In this document: positions 51,730-61,483 of the stretch, piece after piece | How the letters are laid out: each line of letters begins with the position of its first letter | Position numbering within the stretch: position 1 is the stretch's first letter | Assembly: GCA_038254545.1 (NCBI GenBank) | Contig: JBBSGB010000013.1 | Location: 1-64,000 of the forward strand | Length of the DNA stretch: 64,000 bases | Reading direction: 5' to 3' | DNA from: CAHJXF01 sp038254545 | Lineage (GTDB): Bacteria; Pseudomonadota; Gammaproteobacteria; Burkholderiales; Burkholderiaceae_D | Notes under the pieces: generated by a model | What the model saw: the letters and a program-made list of their open reading frames with translations, nothing else | Databases searched by the model: none | Told to the model about the DNA's origin: nothing | Translations under genes and position numbers: made by a program

Positions 51730-52655
51730 GCGCGGTCCGCCACGCGTTCGCCCATGATCCCCGACGGTCGCAACGTGAGCACGATGATCAGGACCACGAA
51801 CGCAAAGATGTCCTGATAGTTGCTGCCGAAGAATCCATCGGTCAGGTCGCCGATGTAACCGGCGCCCAGGGCCTCGATGATGCCGAGCAGCAGCCCGCCC
51901 ACCATCGCGCCGTAGAGATTGCCGATACCGCCGAGCACCGCCGCGGTGAAGGCCTTCAGGCCCGGGATGAAGCCCATGTAGAAGTGCGCGACCGAATAAT
52001 TCGCGGCCATCATCACGCCGGCCACGGCTGCCAGCGCCGCGCCGATCGCGAAGGTGGCGACGATCACCGAATTGGCGTTCACGCCCATCAGGCTTGCAAT
52101 GCGCGGGTTCTCGGCGGTGGCGCGCATCGCGCGTCCGAGCTTGGTCTTCTCGACCAGCAACACCAGGGCGATCATCATCACGGCCGCGACGATCAGGATC
52201 ATCACCTGCGTGGGCGTGACGAGCGCGCCGGCCACGTCGATCGGATTGGTCGACAGCAGCGGCGGGAACACCTTGTAGTTGCGTCCGAAGATGATCATCG
52301 CCAGCGTCTGCAGGATGATCGACACGCCGATCGCGGTGATCAGCGGCGCCAGGCGCGGCGCGTTGCGCAGCGGTCGATAGGCGACGCGTTCGATCGTGAT
52401 GTTGACGATCACGCAGACCGGGATCGCGACCAGCAGACCGGCCAGAAGGAGTAGCGGACCCGGAGTTCCAGGGGCGACTGCCGACAATCCCTGCACGACC
52501 GCGTAAGCCGTCAGCGCGCCCACCATCAGCACGTCGCCGTGGGCGAAATTGATCAGGTTGAGTATCCCGTACACCATCGTGTAGCCGAGGGCGACGAGCG
52601 CATAGATGCTGCCGAGGACGAGGCCGTTGAGGATCTGCTGAAGAAAAATTTCCAT
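51726..52655 (-). CDS. livH: Branched-chain amino acid ABC transporter, permease LivH
   Basis: 309-residue permease with about eight helices. N-terminal LQQILNGLVLGSIYALVALGYTMVYGILNLINFAHGDVLM is diagnostic; the coupling loop is KTKLGRAMRATAENPRIASLMGVN. It is the first gene of livH-livM-livG-livF. No strong Shine-Dalgarno is visible before ATG 52655. Upstream is a 151-base gap to putA, which should contain the liv promoter. Confidence 0.95.
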   Translation of the reverse strand: MEIFLQQILNGLVLGSIYALVALGYTMVYGILNLINFAHGDVLMVGALTAYAVVQGLSAVAPGTPGPLLLLAGLLVAIPVCVIVNITIERVAYRPLRNAPRLAPLITAIGVSIILQTLAMIIFGRNYKVFPPLLSTNPIDVAGALVTPTQVMILIVAAVMMIALVLLVEKTKLGRAMRATAENPRIASLMGVNANSVIVATFAIGAALAAVAGVMMAANYSVAHFYMGFIPGLKAFTAAVLGGIGNLYGAMVGGLLLGIIEALGAGYIGDLTDGFFGSNYQDIFAFVVLIIVLTLRPSGIMGERVADRA

Positions 52656-52806
52656 GCGAGGTCCGCGGTGAGGCCAACGATGTCGCGTTGAACTACAGGT
52701 GCCCTGCGTTTCGAAATTCCCCGGCCCCGGCCCCGGGCGCCGACGCTTGTCCGTTCGACAGCCATGCCCCGAGCGGTCGGGATGTTAACGCATCATGCTC
52801 GGCGCA

Positions 52807-55800
52807 TCACGTTTCATTCAAGGTCATCAGCGAAGCGTTGCCGCCGGCAGCCGCGGTGTTGACGCTTTCGGCGAACTCGCGCATCAGACGCCAGAGTTGC
52901 AGCACCGGCTCGGTGTTGCGGCCCCATCGAACCACGGTGACGAGCGCGCCGTCGCGCGCGGCGCAGGCCTGCCGGACACGCACCACGTCGCGATCGGGCA
53001 GGGCGACTAGGACGGCCTGCAGGTCATCGGTGTTTGCGATGTCCTCGTCCCAGGGTTTCGCGAACGATTGCAGGGCCGGCGGCAAGGCGTCGCGGCGCGC
53101 GAGCGGCACGACGCCGACCGCTTGCGCCGCGATGATCTGGCAGACCAGATCGATGGTGTCGTTGGCCATGCATGCGATGGTTTCGCGCGGTCGCAGGCTG
53201 AGCGTATTGGTTTCGCCGGTCGGCCCGGGCAGGCGCATCGTCGTCATGCCGATGGCGGCGGCTTCGCATCGCACGCAATGCGCGTCCAGGCGTGCGCGCA
53301 TCGCATCGTCCCATTCGCTGCATCGTGCCAGCGCAGCGCGTAGGCGCTTCTGCGACGCGACCGCGGGTAGCCATTGCAGATCGTCCGTCGACGGCGTGAA
53401 GCGATGCGCCCCGCGACCTTCGTCGAGGCGGGCGAGATAGAACGGGCCCCCCGCTTTCGGTCCCGTGCCGGACAGGCCTTCGCCGCCGAACGGTTGAACA
53501 CCGACGGTTGCGCCGATCAGCGTGCGGTTCACATACAGGTTGCCCACGCGCGCGCGCGCAGCCACGCGAGTGATGTGCTCGTCGATGCGGCTGTGCACGC
53601 CCATCGTCAATCCATAGCCGGTCGCATCGATCGCGGCGACCAGGGCGTCGAGTTGTCCGAACGACCAGCGCATCACGTGCAGCACCGGTCCGAAAACTTC
53701 GCCGGGCAGGTCGGTGATGGCATCGATCTCGATCACCGTCGGCGCGACGAAGGTACCGTTCGCGCATTCGGGCGGAAGCGGAATCGAATGGACACGGTGT
53801 CCGCGCGTGCGCATCGTTTCGACGTGGGCGATCAGGCGATCGCGCGCTTCGGCATCGATCGCCGGCCCGACGTCGGTGCACAGGCGCATCGGATTGCCGA
53901 TTGCGAGTTCGGCCATCGCCCCTTCGAGCATCGCCAGCGTGTCGTCGTATACCGCCTCCTGCAGGCACAGGATGCGCAGCGCCGAGCAGCGCTGGCCCGC
54001 CGAATCGAAGGCCGAGATCAACGCGTCGCCCACCACCTGTTCGGTCAGCGCGCTCGAGTCGACGATCATCGCGTTCTGGCCGCCGGTCTCGGCAATCAGC
54101 ACCGGATCGTCGCTGCGCCTGGCGAGCGTTGCCCCGATTGCCCGCGCAACCTGGGTCGAACCGGTGAAGAGCACGCCGCCGATCGATGGATGCGCGACCA
54201 GTGGCGCGCCCACGGCATCGCCATCTCCCGCGAGGACTTGCAGCACGTCGCGCGGGATGCCGGCTTCATGAAAGAGCGCGGCCGCGCGCAGCGCGATCAA
54301 GGGCGTCTGCTCGGCCGGCTTGGCCAGCACGCAATGGCCGGCCGCAAGCGCCGCGATTACCTGGCCCGAAAAAATCGCGAGCGGAAAATTCCAGGGCGAG
54401 ATGCAGACCATCGGTCCACGTTGCGGGTCGCCTGCAACGGCGCTCGTCGCGGCATGGTCGTGCTCGATCTGCCCGGCGTAATAGCGGCAGAAGTCCACCG
54501 CCTCGCGTACTTCGCCGATCGCGTTGCCCAGCGTCTTGCCGGCTTCGCGGATCGCGAGCGCGATGAGCTCGGCGCGATGCACTTCGAGCAACTCGGCGCA
54601 GCGCATCAGCAACGCGGCGCGTTGGGGGGGCGGCGTCGATCGCCACGCATTCGATGCGGCCAGCGCACGCGATACGGCGTTCGCGATGTCGTCGCCAGAT
54701 GCCGGGGCAACGGTGCCGACGACATCCGCATGATTGGAAGGATTGGCGATCGCGATCGACGGCGCTTGCGCTGTGTCGCTCGCGAAATTCCAGCGCTGTG
54801 CAGCGAATGGCGCGAGCTCGTCGCCCATCGCGATCAGCGCACTTTCGCTGGACGCATCGAAGCCCGCCGAATTGACGCGGCCATCGGGATAGAGATCGCG
54901 CGGCAGGGGAATCTGCGGATGCGGCACGCCGCCGGTTTCGCGCGCGCGCTGCACGGGGTCGGCGATCAGTTCCGAGATCGGCACGCGCGCATCGACGATG
55001 CGATTGACGAACGACGTGTTCGCGCCGTTTTCGAGCAGGCGGCGCACCAGATACGCGAGCAGCGTTTCGTGACTTCCGACCGGCGCGTAGATGCGGCAAG
55101 ACAGAGGCGTCGAATCGCTGACGATCTGGTCGTACAGCGTCTCACCCATGCCGTGCAGGCACTGGAATTCGTAGTCGCTCTCGGACACGCCGATCGCGCG
55201 CGCGGCCTCGCGCACCCACGCGAGCGTGTAGGCGTTGTGCGTGGCGAACTGCGGGTAGATAGCATCGGCCGCATCGAGCAGGTGGCGCGCACAGGCCTGG
55301 TACGCGACGTCGGTATGCGGCTTCCTCGTATAGACCGGATAGCCGCTCTGCCCTTCGATCTGCGCGCGCTTGATCTCGGAATCCCAGTACGCGCCCTTGA
55401 CCAGACGAACCATGATGCGTCGCTGCGCTCGTGCTTGCGTCCGGCGAGAAAGGTCTGCGACGAAATCGATCACCGCGGCGGCGCGCTTCTGATAGCCCTG
55501 GATCACGAAGCCCAGTCCGCTCCAGCCATCGAGCTCGCGATCTTCGGCGAGCGCTTCGAGCAGGTCGAGCGAGAGATCGAGACGCTCGGATTCCTCTGCG
55601 TCGATGTTGAAGCCGATGTCGACGCGCCGGGCCGCGAGCGCGAGGCTCTTCAGGGTCGGCAGCAACTCGGTCATCACGCGCGTGCGAGCCGCGCGCGCAT
55701 AGCGCGGATGCAGGGCCGACAGCTTGACCGAGATGCCTGGGCGCTCATACACGTCTCTACGCACGCCCTTGTGCACGTCGCCGGCATCACAGGCGCCCCC

Positions 55801-56514
55801 TGCCGAGGAGCCGATCACCGCGATCGCATGTCGATAGGACTCGAGATAGCGCTGGGAATCGGCCTCGGTCAATGCCGCTTCGCCGAGCATGTCGTACGAG
55901 TATCGATAGCCGCGCCTGAGATTGTCGCGACCGTTCGCGATCGCGTCCTCGATCGTCTCGCCGGTCACGAATTGCCGGCCGAGCATGCGCATCGCGAGAT
56001 CGACGCCCTTCCTGATCAGTGGCTCGCCGCCCCGCGCGACCAGACGTGTGAGCGACGCCGAGAGGCCCTGCGCGCTGTGCGTGGCGACCAGCTTGCCGGT
56101 CACGACCAGGCCCCACGCGGCCGCATTGACGAACAGAGACGGGCTCTGGCCCACATGCGCGTTCCAGTCGCCGCCACCGATCTTGTCGCGGATCAGCGCG
56201 TCGCGCGTCGCGGCGTCGGGGATGCGCAGCAGCGCTTCGGCCAGGCACATCAACGCGACGCCCTCGTCGGACGACAGCGAGAATTCGCGCATCAACGCAT
56301 CGACGCCGCCGGCCTTGACGCGTTTTGCGCGCAGCGTCTCGACCAGGCGCGTCGCATCGGTCCGCACGCGCTCGAGCGCCTTTTCATCCTGTGTAGCCGC
56401 ATCGAGCAGGCGCGTCAGGCATTCGGCTTCGGGCGGTCGCGTCAAGGCGTCGATCGCCGAACGCAGCGGTGGGCGCGAGCGGGGATCGAGGGCGAAGTCG
56501 AATTGCGTGGGCAT
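52807..56514 (-). CDS. putA: PutA: proline dehydrogenase / P5C dehydrogenase, without DNA-binding domain
   Basis: 1235-residue bifunctional flavoenzyme oxidising proline to glutamate. The FAD-binding proline dehydrogenase domain (about 100-520) carries RIMVRLVKGAYWDSEIKRAQ and FQCLHGMGE. The NAD-dependent aldehyde dehydrogenase domain (about 540-1050) carries ISPWNFPLAIFSGQ, FTGSTQVARAI, ETGGQNAMI and the catalytic Cys843 in SAGQRCSA. The C-terminal region is long. The N-terminus lacks the ribbon-helix-helix domain (about 47 residues) that makes E. coli PutA its own repressor. The start at 56514 is chosen; a 71-residue upstream extension reads through the promoter region. It lies between the liv transporter genes and divergent livK. 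Confidence 0.92.
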   Translation of the reverse strand: MPTQFDFALDPRSRPPLRSAIDALTRPPEAECLTRLLDAATQDEKALERVRTDATRLVETLRAKRVKAGGVDALMREFSLSSDEGVALMCLAEALLRIPDAATRDALIRDKIGGGDWNAHVGQSPSLFVNAAAWGLVVTGKLVATHSAQGLSASLTRLVARGGEPLIRKGVDLAMRMLGRQFVTGETIEDAIANGRDNLRRGYRYSYDMLGEAALTEADSQRYLESYRHAIAVIGSSAGGACDAGDVHKGVRRDVYERPGISVKLSALHPRYARAARTRVMTELLPTLKSLALAARRVDIGFNIDAEESERLDLSLDLLEALAEDRELDGWSGLGFVIQGYQKRAAAVIDFVADLSRRTQARAQRRIMVRLVKGAYWDSEIKRAQIEGQSGYPVYTRKPHTDVAYQACARHLLDAADAIYPQFATHNAYTLAWVREAARAIGVSESDYEFQCLHGMGETLYDQIVSDSTPLSCRIYAPVGSHETLLAYLVRRLLENGANTSFVNRIVDARVPISELIADPVQRARETGGVPHPQIPLPRDLYPDGRVNSAGFDASSESALIAMGDELAPFAAQRWNFASDTAQAPSIAIANPSNHADVVGTVAPASGDDIANAVSRALAASNAWRSTPPPQRAALLMRCAELLEVHRAELIALAIREAGKTLGNAIGEVREAVDFCRYYAGQIEHDHAATSAVAGDPQRGPMVCISPWNFPLAIFSGQVIAALAAGHCVLAKPAEQTPLIALRAAALFHEAGIPRDVLQVLAGDGDAVGAPLVAHPSIGGVLFTGSTQVARAIGATLARRSDDPVLIAETGGQNAMIVDSSALTEQVVGDALISAFDSAGQRCSALRILCLQEAVYDDTLAMLEGAMAELAIGNPMRLCTDVGPAIDAEARDRLIAHVETMRTRGHRVHSIPLPPECANGTFVAPTVIEIDAITDLPGEVFGPVLHVMRWSFGQLDALVAAIDATGYGLTMGVHSRIDEHITRVAARARVGNLYVNRTLIGATVGVQPFGGEGLSGTGPKAGGPFYLARLDEGRGAHRFTPSTDDLQWLPAVASQKRLRAALARCSEWDDAMRARLDAHCVRCEAAAIGMTTMRLPGPTGETNTLSLRPRETIACMANDTIDLVCQIIAAQAVGVVPLARRDALPPALQSFAKPWDEDIANTDDLQAVLVALPDRDVVRVRQACAARDGALVTVVRWGRNTEPVLQLWRLMREFAESVNTAAAGGNASLMTLNET

Positions 56515-56806
56515 GGATCGCGGCGTCGGAATGACAGGGTAGGCGAGTTTAAATGCTCGAGGAGCAGCCACCTTCGCGAGCCGTCGCGATATTCGGGAAA
56601 ACACGGTCAACCCCCGATCACGGCTCGTCGTTTTTGGATAGGGGATGAAGCCACTATTCTTCACCTGTCGTTTCGTGTAATTTGTCGCGTCTGCTCGTGG
56701 GCCTGCCCGGTATGCGAACGCAATCACGAAACCGTGAATTGCGCGGCCGCTGTGGCTTGCGACGATCGTTCAAATCATCAACATTTTCGACTGGGAGTCC
56801 TATTCA
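56515..56806. other. putA-livK intergenic region
   Basis: 292 bases between divergent genes, AT-richer than coding sequence, ending in GGGAG before the livK ATG. No ORF and no confident operator was found. It must carry both promoters. Confidence 0.45.
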
Positions 56807-57952
56807 ATGAAAGCTCAGCACACATTCCTGTGCGCCGCCATCGCGACCGCATTCGTCGCCAGTGCGCCCGCATACGGACAGGAACAAGTCGTCAAGATCG
56901 GCCACGTCGGCCCGATCTCCGGCAACATCGCTCACCTCGGCAAGGACAACGAGAACGGCGCCGTGATGGCGATCGACGAGCTCAACGCCAAGGGCGTGAC
57001 CATCGGTGGCAAGAAGGTCAAGCTAGAACTGTTGAAGGAAGACGACGCTGCCGACCCGAAGCAGGGCACCGCCGCCGCGCAGAAGCTGGTCGATGCCAAG
57101 GTCAACGGCGTGATCGGCCACCTGAACTCGGGCACCACGATTCCCGCTTCGAAGATCTATTCGGATGCCGGCATTCCCCAGATCTCGCCTTCGGCCACCA
57201 ACCCCAAGTACACGCAGCAGGGATTCAAGACGGCGTTCCGCGTCTGCGCCAACGACGGCCAGCTCGGCGGCACGCTCGGCAAGTACGCGGGCACGACGCT
57301 CAAGGCCAAGACGGTCGCCGTGATCGACGACGCTACGGCCTACGGCCAGGGCGTGGCCGACGAGTTCAAGAAGGGTGCGACCAAGTCGGGTGCCAAGGTC
57401 GTGGCCACCGAGCACACCAACAACAACGCGACGGACTTCCAGGCGATCCTGACCAAGGTCAAGAGCACCAAGCCCGACGTCGTCTTCTACGGCGGCATGG
57501 ACGCGCAGGCCGGCCCGATGCTGCGCCAGATGAAGCAGCTCGGCATCAACGCCAAGTTCATGGGCGGCGACGGCATCTGCACGGGTGAGCTCGCCAAGCT
57601 CGCCGGCGACGGCATGGCCGATGGCCAGGTCATCTGCGCGGAAGCGGGCGGCGTGTTGAAGGGCAAGGAAGGCCCGATGAACAAGTTCAAGGCCGACTAC
57701 AAGAAGAAGTTCGGCACCGACGTGCAGATCTACGCGCCTTACGTCTATGACGCCGTGATGGTGATGGTCGATGCGATGGAGAAGGCCAAGTCGGCCGACC
57801 CGGCGAAGTACCTGCCGTTCCTCGCGAAGGAAGACTACAACGGCGTGACCGGGCACATCCGCTTCGACGACAAGGGCGACGTCAAGGACGGCACGCTGAC
57901 GCTGTACACGTACAAGGGCGGCGCGAAGGAAGCGATCGCGGTCGTGCAGTAA
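56807..57952 (+). CDS. livK: Branched-chain amino acid ABC transporter, periplasmic binding protein
   Basis: 381-residue periplasmic type I binding protein. The signal peptide MKAQHTFLCAAIATAFVASAPAYG is followed by VVKIGHVGPISGNIAHLGKDNENGAVMAIDELN, NGVIGHLNSGTTIPASKIY and PYVYDAVMVMVDAME, typical of Leu/Ile/Val-binding proteins. A GGGAG precedes the ATG at 56807. Its transporter genes livHMGF are about 4 kb away on the other strand, with putA between. A hairpin terminator follows. Confidence 0.94.
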   Translation: MKAQHTFLCAAIATAFVASAPAYGQEQVVKIGHVGPISGNIAHLGKDNENGAVMAIDELNAKGVTIGGKKVKLELLKEDDAADPKQGTAAAQKLVDAKVNGVIGHLNSGTTIPASKIYSDAGIPQISPSATNPKYTQQGFKTAFRVCANDGQLGGTLGKYAGTTLKAKTVAVIDDATAYGQGVADEFKKGATKSGAKVVATEHTNNNATDFQAILTKVKSTKPDVVFYGGMDAQAGPMLRQMKQLGINAKFMGGDGICTGELAKLAGDGMADGQVICAEAGGVLKGKEGPMNKFKADYKKKFGTDVQIYAPYVYDAVMVMVDAMEKAKSADPAKYLPFLAKEDYNGVTGHIRFDDKGDVKDGTLTLYTYKGGAKEAIAVVQ

Positions 57953-57971
57953 ACACGACGGCATCGAGAGA

Positions 57972-57999
57972 AAGGCCGCTTTCGAGCGGCCTTTTTTTT
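57972..57999 (+). terminator. Rho-independent terminator after livK
   Basis: AAGGCCGCT (57972-57980) pairs with AGCGGCCTT (57985-57993) over a TTCG loop, followed by a run of eight Ts. The loop and stem suggest high stability. Confidence 0.88.
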
Positions 58000-58027
58000 G
58001 CGTGATCGAGACGATCGCGATCGCGTT

Positions 58028-58360
58028 CTATTTCTGCATCAGCACCCAATGTGCAAGCCGCTCGGACTCGGCCACATTGACCTCGGGGTTGGCGGGCATC
58101 GGCACCACGCCCCACACTCCGGAGCCGCCCTCGCGAATTTTTTTCGCGAGCCGCGCTTCGGCGTCCTTGTCGTTCGCGTACTTCGCCGCGACGCTCTTGA
58201 ACGCGGGGCCGACGAGCTTCTGATCGAGCGCGTGGCAGCTGATGCATTTCTTTGAGCGCACCATGTCGGCCTCGTCGGCGTATGCGGCGTGCAGGGAAAC
58301 CAGGCCTATGGAGCCGGCGGCGAGACGACAGGCGATGGTGCGGATAATGCGGACAGTCAT
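58028..58360 (-). CDS. Monoheme cytrochrome c (class I, c551/c552-like)
   Basis: 110-residue periplasmic c-type cytochrome. A signal peptide (to about residue 29, AYA-DE) precedes one heme site CISCH (39-43); the distal Met ligand is Met88 in VVPMPANPEV. Size and spacing match the c551/c552 group of soluble electron carriers. The start at ATG 58360 is preferred over an in-frame GTG at 58372. It is divergent from the small Trp-rich protein gene. Confidence 0.9.
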   Translation of the reverse strand: MTVRIIRTIACRLAAGSIGLVSLHAAYADEADMVRSKKCISCHALDQKLVGPAFKSVAAKYANDKDAEARLAKKIREGGSGVWGVVPMPANPEVNVAESERLAHWVLMQK

Positions 58361-58558
58361 CGATGGTTCCACTGAGTCAGGTTGTGCCGAGTCATGCCGA
58401 TATCTAACGGGTGACGTTCGAGCGCGTTGACCTCGCGGCGTCCCCGGCGCGCGGTCGCGCTCGACCTATGCGCTCGAAACAACGCTGCTCTTGTTCGCGC
58501 ATTCGACCGGCCGTCCACTCGGCTATAGTCAACGGTGGTTTCTGCAGAGAGGGTTGCG

Positions 58559-58798
58559 ATGTGGTTCCTGGCGGTCGGCGTGGTGTTGCTGCTGATGAAA
58601 TGGTTCGAGTTCGGCCCGGTCGGGCAATGGTCGTGGTGGATCGTGCTGTTGCCGTTCGGCCTGGCGCTGCTGTGGTTCGAAATCATCGAACCCTTTTTCG
58701 GGCTCGACAAGAAGAAGGTGCATGACGACGTGGAGAAGGTGAAGGAAGAGCGCATCAAGAAGGCGATGGGCGATCGACGTCCAGGACGGCGCCGGTGA
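58559..58798 (+). CDS. Small Trp-rich membrane protein (TIGR04438 type)
   Basis: 79-residue protein with six Trp in the first 40 residues, two hydrophobic segments (WFLAVGVVLLLMKWFEF, WSWWIVLLPFGLALLWFEIIEPFF) and a charged tail (DKKKVHDDVEKVKEERIKKAMG). This is the pattern of the small Trp-rich proteins found in betaproteobacteria; the function is unknown. GAGAGGG precedes the ATG, and TATAGT (58524-58529) may be its -10. It is convergent with ilvD, separated by only 6 bases. Confidence 0.85.
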   Translation: MWFLAVGVVLLLMKWFEFGPVGQWSWWIVLLPFGLALLWFEIIEPFFGLDKKKVHDDVEKVKEERIKKAMGDRRPGRRR

Positions 58799-58804
58799 GC
58801 GCCG

Positions 58805-60484
58805 TCAGTCGCCGTCGGTGACCGCCCCCCGGCTCGCGGTCGATGCGAGCTTTGCAAACTTCGCCAGCACCCCGCGCGTATAGCGCGGCTTCGGCTGCGA
58901 CCAGCGCGAACGACGCGCTTCGATCTCGGCATCGCTCACCTCCAGTTGCAGCAGCAAGCGATGCGCGTCGATCGTGATTGCGTCGCCTTCCTCGATCAAC
59001 CCGATCACGCCGCCGACAAAGGCCTCGGGCGATACGTGTCCCACCACCATGCCCCAGGTGCCGCCTGAAAAGCGGCCGTCGGTGATCAGGCCCACCGATT
59101 CGCCCAAGCCTTGCCCGACCAGCGCCGACGTGGGTGCAAGCATCTCGCGCATGCCGGGGCCGCCCTTCGGGCCTTCGTAGCGGATCACGATCACGTCGCC
59201 CGCCACGATCCGCCTACCCATGATCGCGTCCATCGCGGCGTCCTCGGAATCGAACACGCGCGCGGGGCCGGTCATCATCGGATTCTTCAGGCCGGTGATC
59301 TTCGCGACGCATCCTTCGGGAGAAAGATTGCCCTTGAGGATCGCCAGATGGCCCTGGGCATACAGCGCCTTGGCTATAGGCATGATCACGTCCTGATCGG
59401 CGCGCGGCTTCGAAGCGATGTCCACGAGTTCTTCGGCGATGGTCTTGCCGGTGATGGTCATGCAGTCGCCGTGCAGCAGGCCCGCGTCGAGCAACAGCTT
59501 CATCACCTGCGGCACGCCGCCCGCGCGATGCAGGTCGGTCGCCACATATTTTCCAGAGGGCTTGAGGTTGCACAGCACCGGCACGCGCTGGCGAATCCGC
59601 TCGAAGTCGTCGATGGTCCACTCGACTTCGGCGGCGTGCGCGATCGCGAGGAAGTGCAGCACCGCGTTGGTTGAACCGCCGGTCGCCATGATCACCGACA
59701 CGGCGTTCTCGATCGCCTTCTTGGTGATGATGTCGCGCGGTCGGCGATTGGCCTTCACCGCATCGACCAGCACGCGCGCCGACCGGGCCGCCGACGCGGT
59801 CTTCTCGTCGTCGGGATTCGCCATCGACGACGAATGCATCAGCGACATGCCAAGCGCTTCGAACGACGAGCTCATGGTGTTGGCGGTGTACATGCCGCCG
59901 CAGGAACCGGCCGACGGACACGCACGTTCCTCGATCGCCTCGAAGTCGTGCCGCGACAAGCGGCCCGCATTGAATTCGCCGACGGCCTCGAACACCGAGA
60001 CGATCGTGAGGTCCTTGCCGTGATATTCGCCCGGCTTGATCGTGCCGCCATAGACGTAGATCGAAGGCACGTTGGTGCGCGCCATCGCGATCATGCCGCC
60101 CGGCATGTTCTTGTCGCAGCCGCCGATCACCACGCAACCGTCCATCCACTGGCCCATCACCGCGACCTCGATGCAGTCGGCGATCACCTCGCGCGACACC
60201 AGCGAATACTTCATGCCTTCGGTGCCCATCGACACCGCGTCCGATACGGTAGGCGTGCCGAACACCTGCGCCTTGGCGCCCGCCGCTTCGATCGCAGCGA
60301 TCGCGGCATCGGCGAGCTTCTGCAGCCCGGAGTTGCACGGCGTGATGGTCGAGTGTCCGTTGGCCACGCCGATCATCGGCTTGTCGAAATCGGCGCGCGT
60401 GTAGCCCATCGGGTAATACATCGCGCGATTGGGTGCGCGCACGTCGCCCTCGGTCACATGCTTGGAACGTTCGTTGTGGGCCAC
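58805..60484 (-). CDS. ilvD: Dihydroxy-acid dehydratase, GTG start
   Basis: 559-residue iron-sulfur dehydratase of isoleucine/valine synthesis, converting dihydroxy-isovalerate or -methylvalerate to 2-oxo acids. Conserved Cys motifs GGCDKNMPGG and ACPSAGSCGGMYTANTM bind the cluster. Other blocks are SDAVSMGTEGMKYSLVSRE and DGRFSGGTWGMVVGHVSPEA. The start is GTG at 60484, six bases after AGGAGA; no ATG is available in frame nearby. It is divergent from lgt and convergent with the Trp-rich gene. Confidence 0.95.
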   Translation of the reverse strand: MAHNERSKHVTEGDVRAPNRAMYYPMGYTRADFDKPMIGVANGHSTITPCNSGLQKLADAAIAAIEAAGAKAQVFGTPTVSDAVSMGTEGMKYSLVSREVIADCIEVAVMGQWMDGCVVIGGCDKNMPGGMIAMARTNVPSIYVYGGTIKPGEYHGKDLTIVSVFEAVGEFNAGRLSRHDFEAIEERACPSAGSCGGMYTANTMSSSFEALGMSLMHSSSMANPDDEKTASAARSARVLVDAVKANRRPRDIITKKAIENAVSVIMATGGSTNAVLHFLAIAHAAEVEWTIDDFERIRQRVPVLCNLKPSGKYVATDLHRAGGVPQVMKLLLDAGLLHGDCMTITGKTIAEELVDIASKPRADQDVIMPIAKALYAQGHLAILKGNLSPEGCVAKITGLKNPMMTGPARVFDSEDAAMDAIMGRRIVAGDVIVIRYEGPKGGPGMREMLAPTSALVGQGLGESVGLITDGRFSGGTWGMVVGHVSPEAFVGGVIGLIEEGDAITIDAHRLLLQLEVSDAEIEARRSRWSQPKPRYTRGVLAKFAKLASTASRGAVTDGD

Positions 60485-60600
60485 GGGTTCTCCTGGTGGA
60501 TGTGACTATCGCAAGCGTCGCGGTGGATTTTCGTACGCGCTTCGCTACACTCGCGATTTTATCCGACGACTTTCGCGTCGCTTCCGCGGCGCCTTTCGAC

Positions 60601-61410
60601 ATGCTCGTGCATCCGAACTTCGATCCTATCGCGTTCTCGATCGGACCTCTGGCCGTGCGCTGGTACGGGCTGATGTATCTGATCGCATTCGCGCTGGTGC
60701 TGGTGCTGGGACGATGGCGCATCGCGCACGGCAAGACGATCCTCACCGCGCGCGATCTCGACGACCTGCTGTTCTTCGGCATGCTGGGCACCATCGTCGG
60801 TGGCCGCCTCGGCTATGTGCTGTTCTACAAGGCGGGCTTCTACCTCGAGCATCCGTTCGACCTGTTCAAGGTGTGGGAAGGCGGCATGTCGTTCCACGGC
60901 GGCCTGATCGGCGTGATCGTCGCGATGCTGGTGTTCGCGAGACGCCGCGGCTACTCGTTCTGGCAGGTCGCCGATTTCGTCGCGCCGCTCGTGCCCACTG
61001 GGCTCGCGGCGGGGCGCACCGGCAACTTCATCAACGGCGAACTGTGGGGGCGAGCCAGCGACGTGCCGTGGGCGATGGTCTTTCCGCAGGCGCATGACGG
61101 GATCGCGCGGCATCCGTCGCAGCTCTACGAGGTCGGCCTCGAAGGCATCGCGCTCTTCATCGTCGTGTGGTGGTTCGCGCGTCGACCGCGTCCCATCGGC
61201 GCGGTCGCGGCTGTGTTCCTGATCGGCTATGGGCTCGCACGCTTCTGCGTCGAGTTCACACGCGAGCCCGACGATTTTCTCGGGCTGCTCGCGCTGGGAC
61301 TGTCGATGGGTCAGTGGCTGTCGATACCGATGATCCTGTTCGGGATCGCAATCCTGGTGTGGAGCGAACGAAGAGACCATCCGCACGGGACGGCCGAGCG
61401 ACGGGTCTGA
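60601..61410 (+). CDS. lgt: Phosphatidylglycerol-prolipoprotein diacylglyceryl transferase
   Basis: 269-residue integral inner-membrane enzyme adding diacylglycerol to the lipobox Cys of prolipoproteins. Family motifs are VRWYGLMYLIAFALV, SFHGGLIGVIVAML and the signature GRTGNFINGELWGR, with HPSQLYE later. Seven hydrophobic segments are visible. The ATG at 60601 matches family starts; the 56-residue longer frame starts in the ilvD promoter region and is rejected. The divergent ilvD-lgt arrangement is common in Burkholderiales. Confidence 0.95.
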   Translation: MLVHPNFDPIAFSIGPLAVRWYGLMYLIAFALVLVLGRWRIAHGKTILTARDLDDLLFFGMLGTIVGGRLGYVLFYKAGFYLEHPFDLFKVWEGGMSFHGGLIGVIVAMLVFARRRGYSFWQVADFVAPLVPTGLAAGRTGNFINGELWGRASDVPWAMVFPQAHDGIARHPSQLYEVGLEGIALFIVVWWFARRPRPIGAVAAVFLIGYGLARFCVEFTREPDDFLGLLALGLSMGQWLSIPMILFGIAILVWSERRDHPHGTAERRV

Positions 61411-61483
61411 AATCCGGAACGGCGAGCCGCACTGAGGCCTCTGACAAACTTGCTCGCGGTTGTCGCCGCATTTTGCAGTTCAA

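Noticed and set aside
49645..51816. 723-codon plus-strand frame over livG and livM
   Set aside because: Antisense shadow with extreme His/Asp/Arg content; the liv genes have ATGA couplings that leave no room for it.
53374..57588. 1404-codon plus-strand open frame antisense to putA and running into livK
   Set aside because: It is the mirror of strong putA coding sequence plus an out-of-frame part of livK; its Arg/His/Asp-rich composition and lack of any family motif are typical of shadow frames in high-GC DNA.
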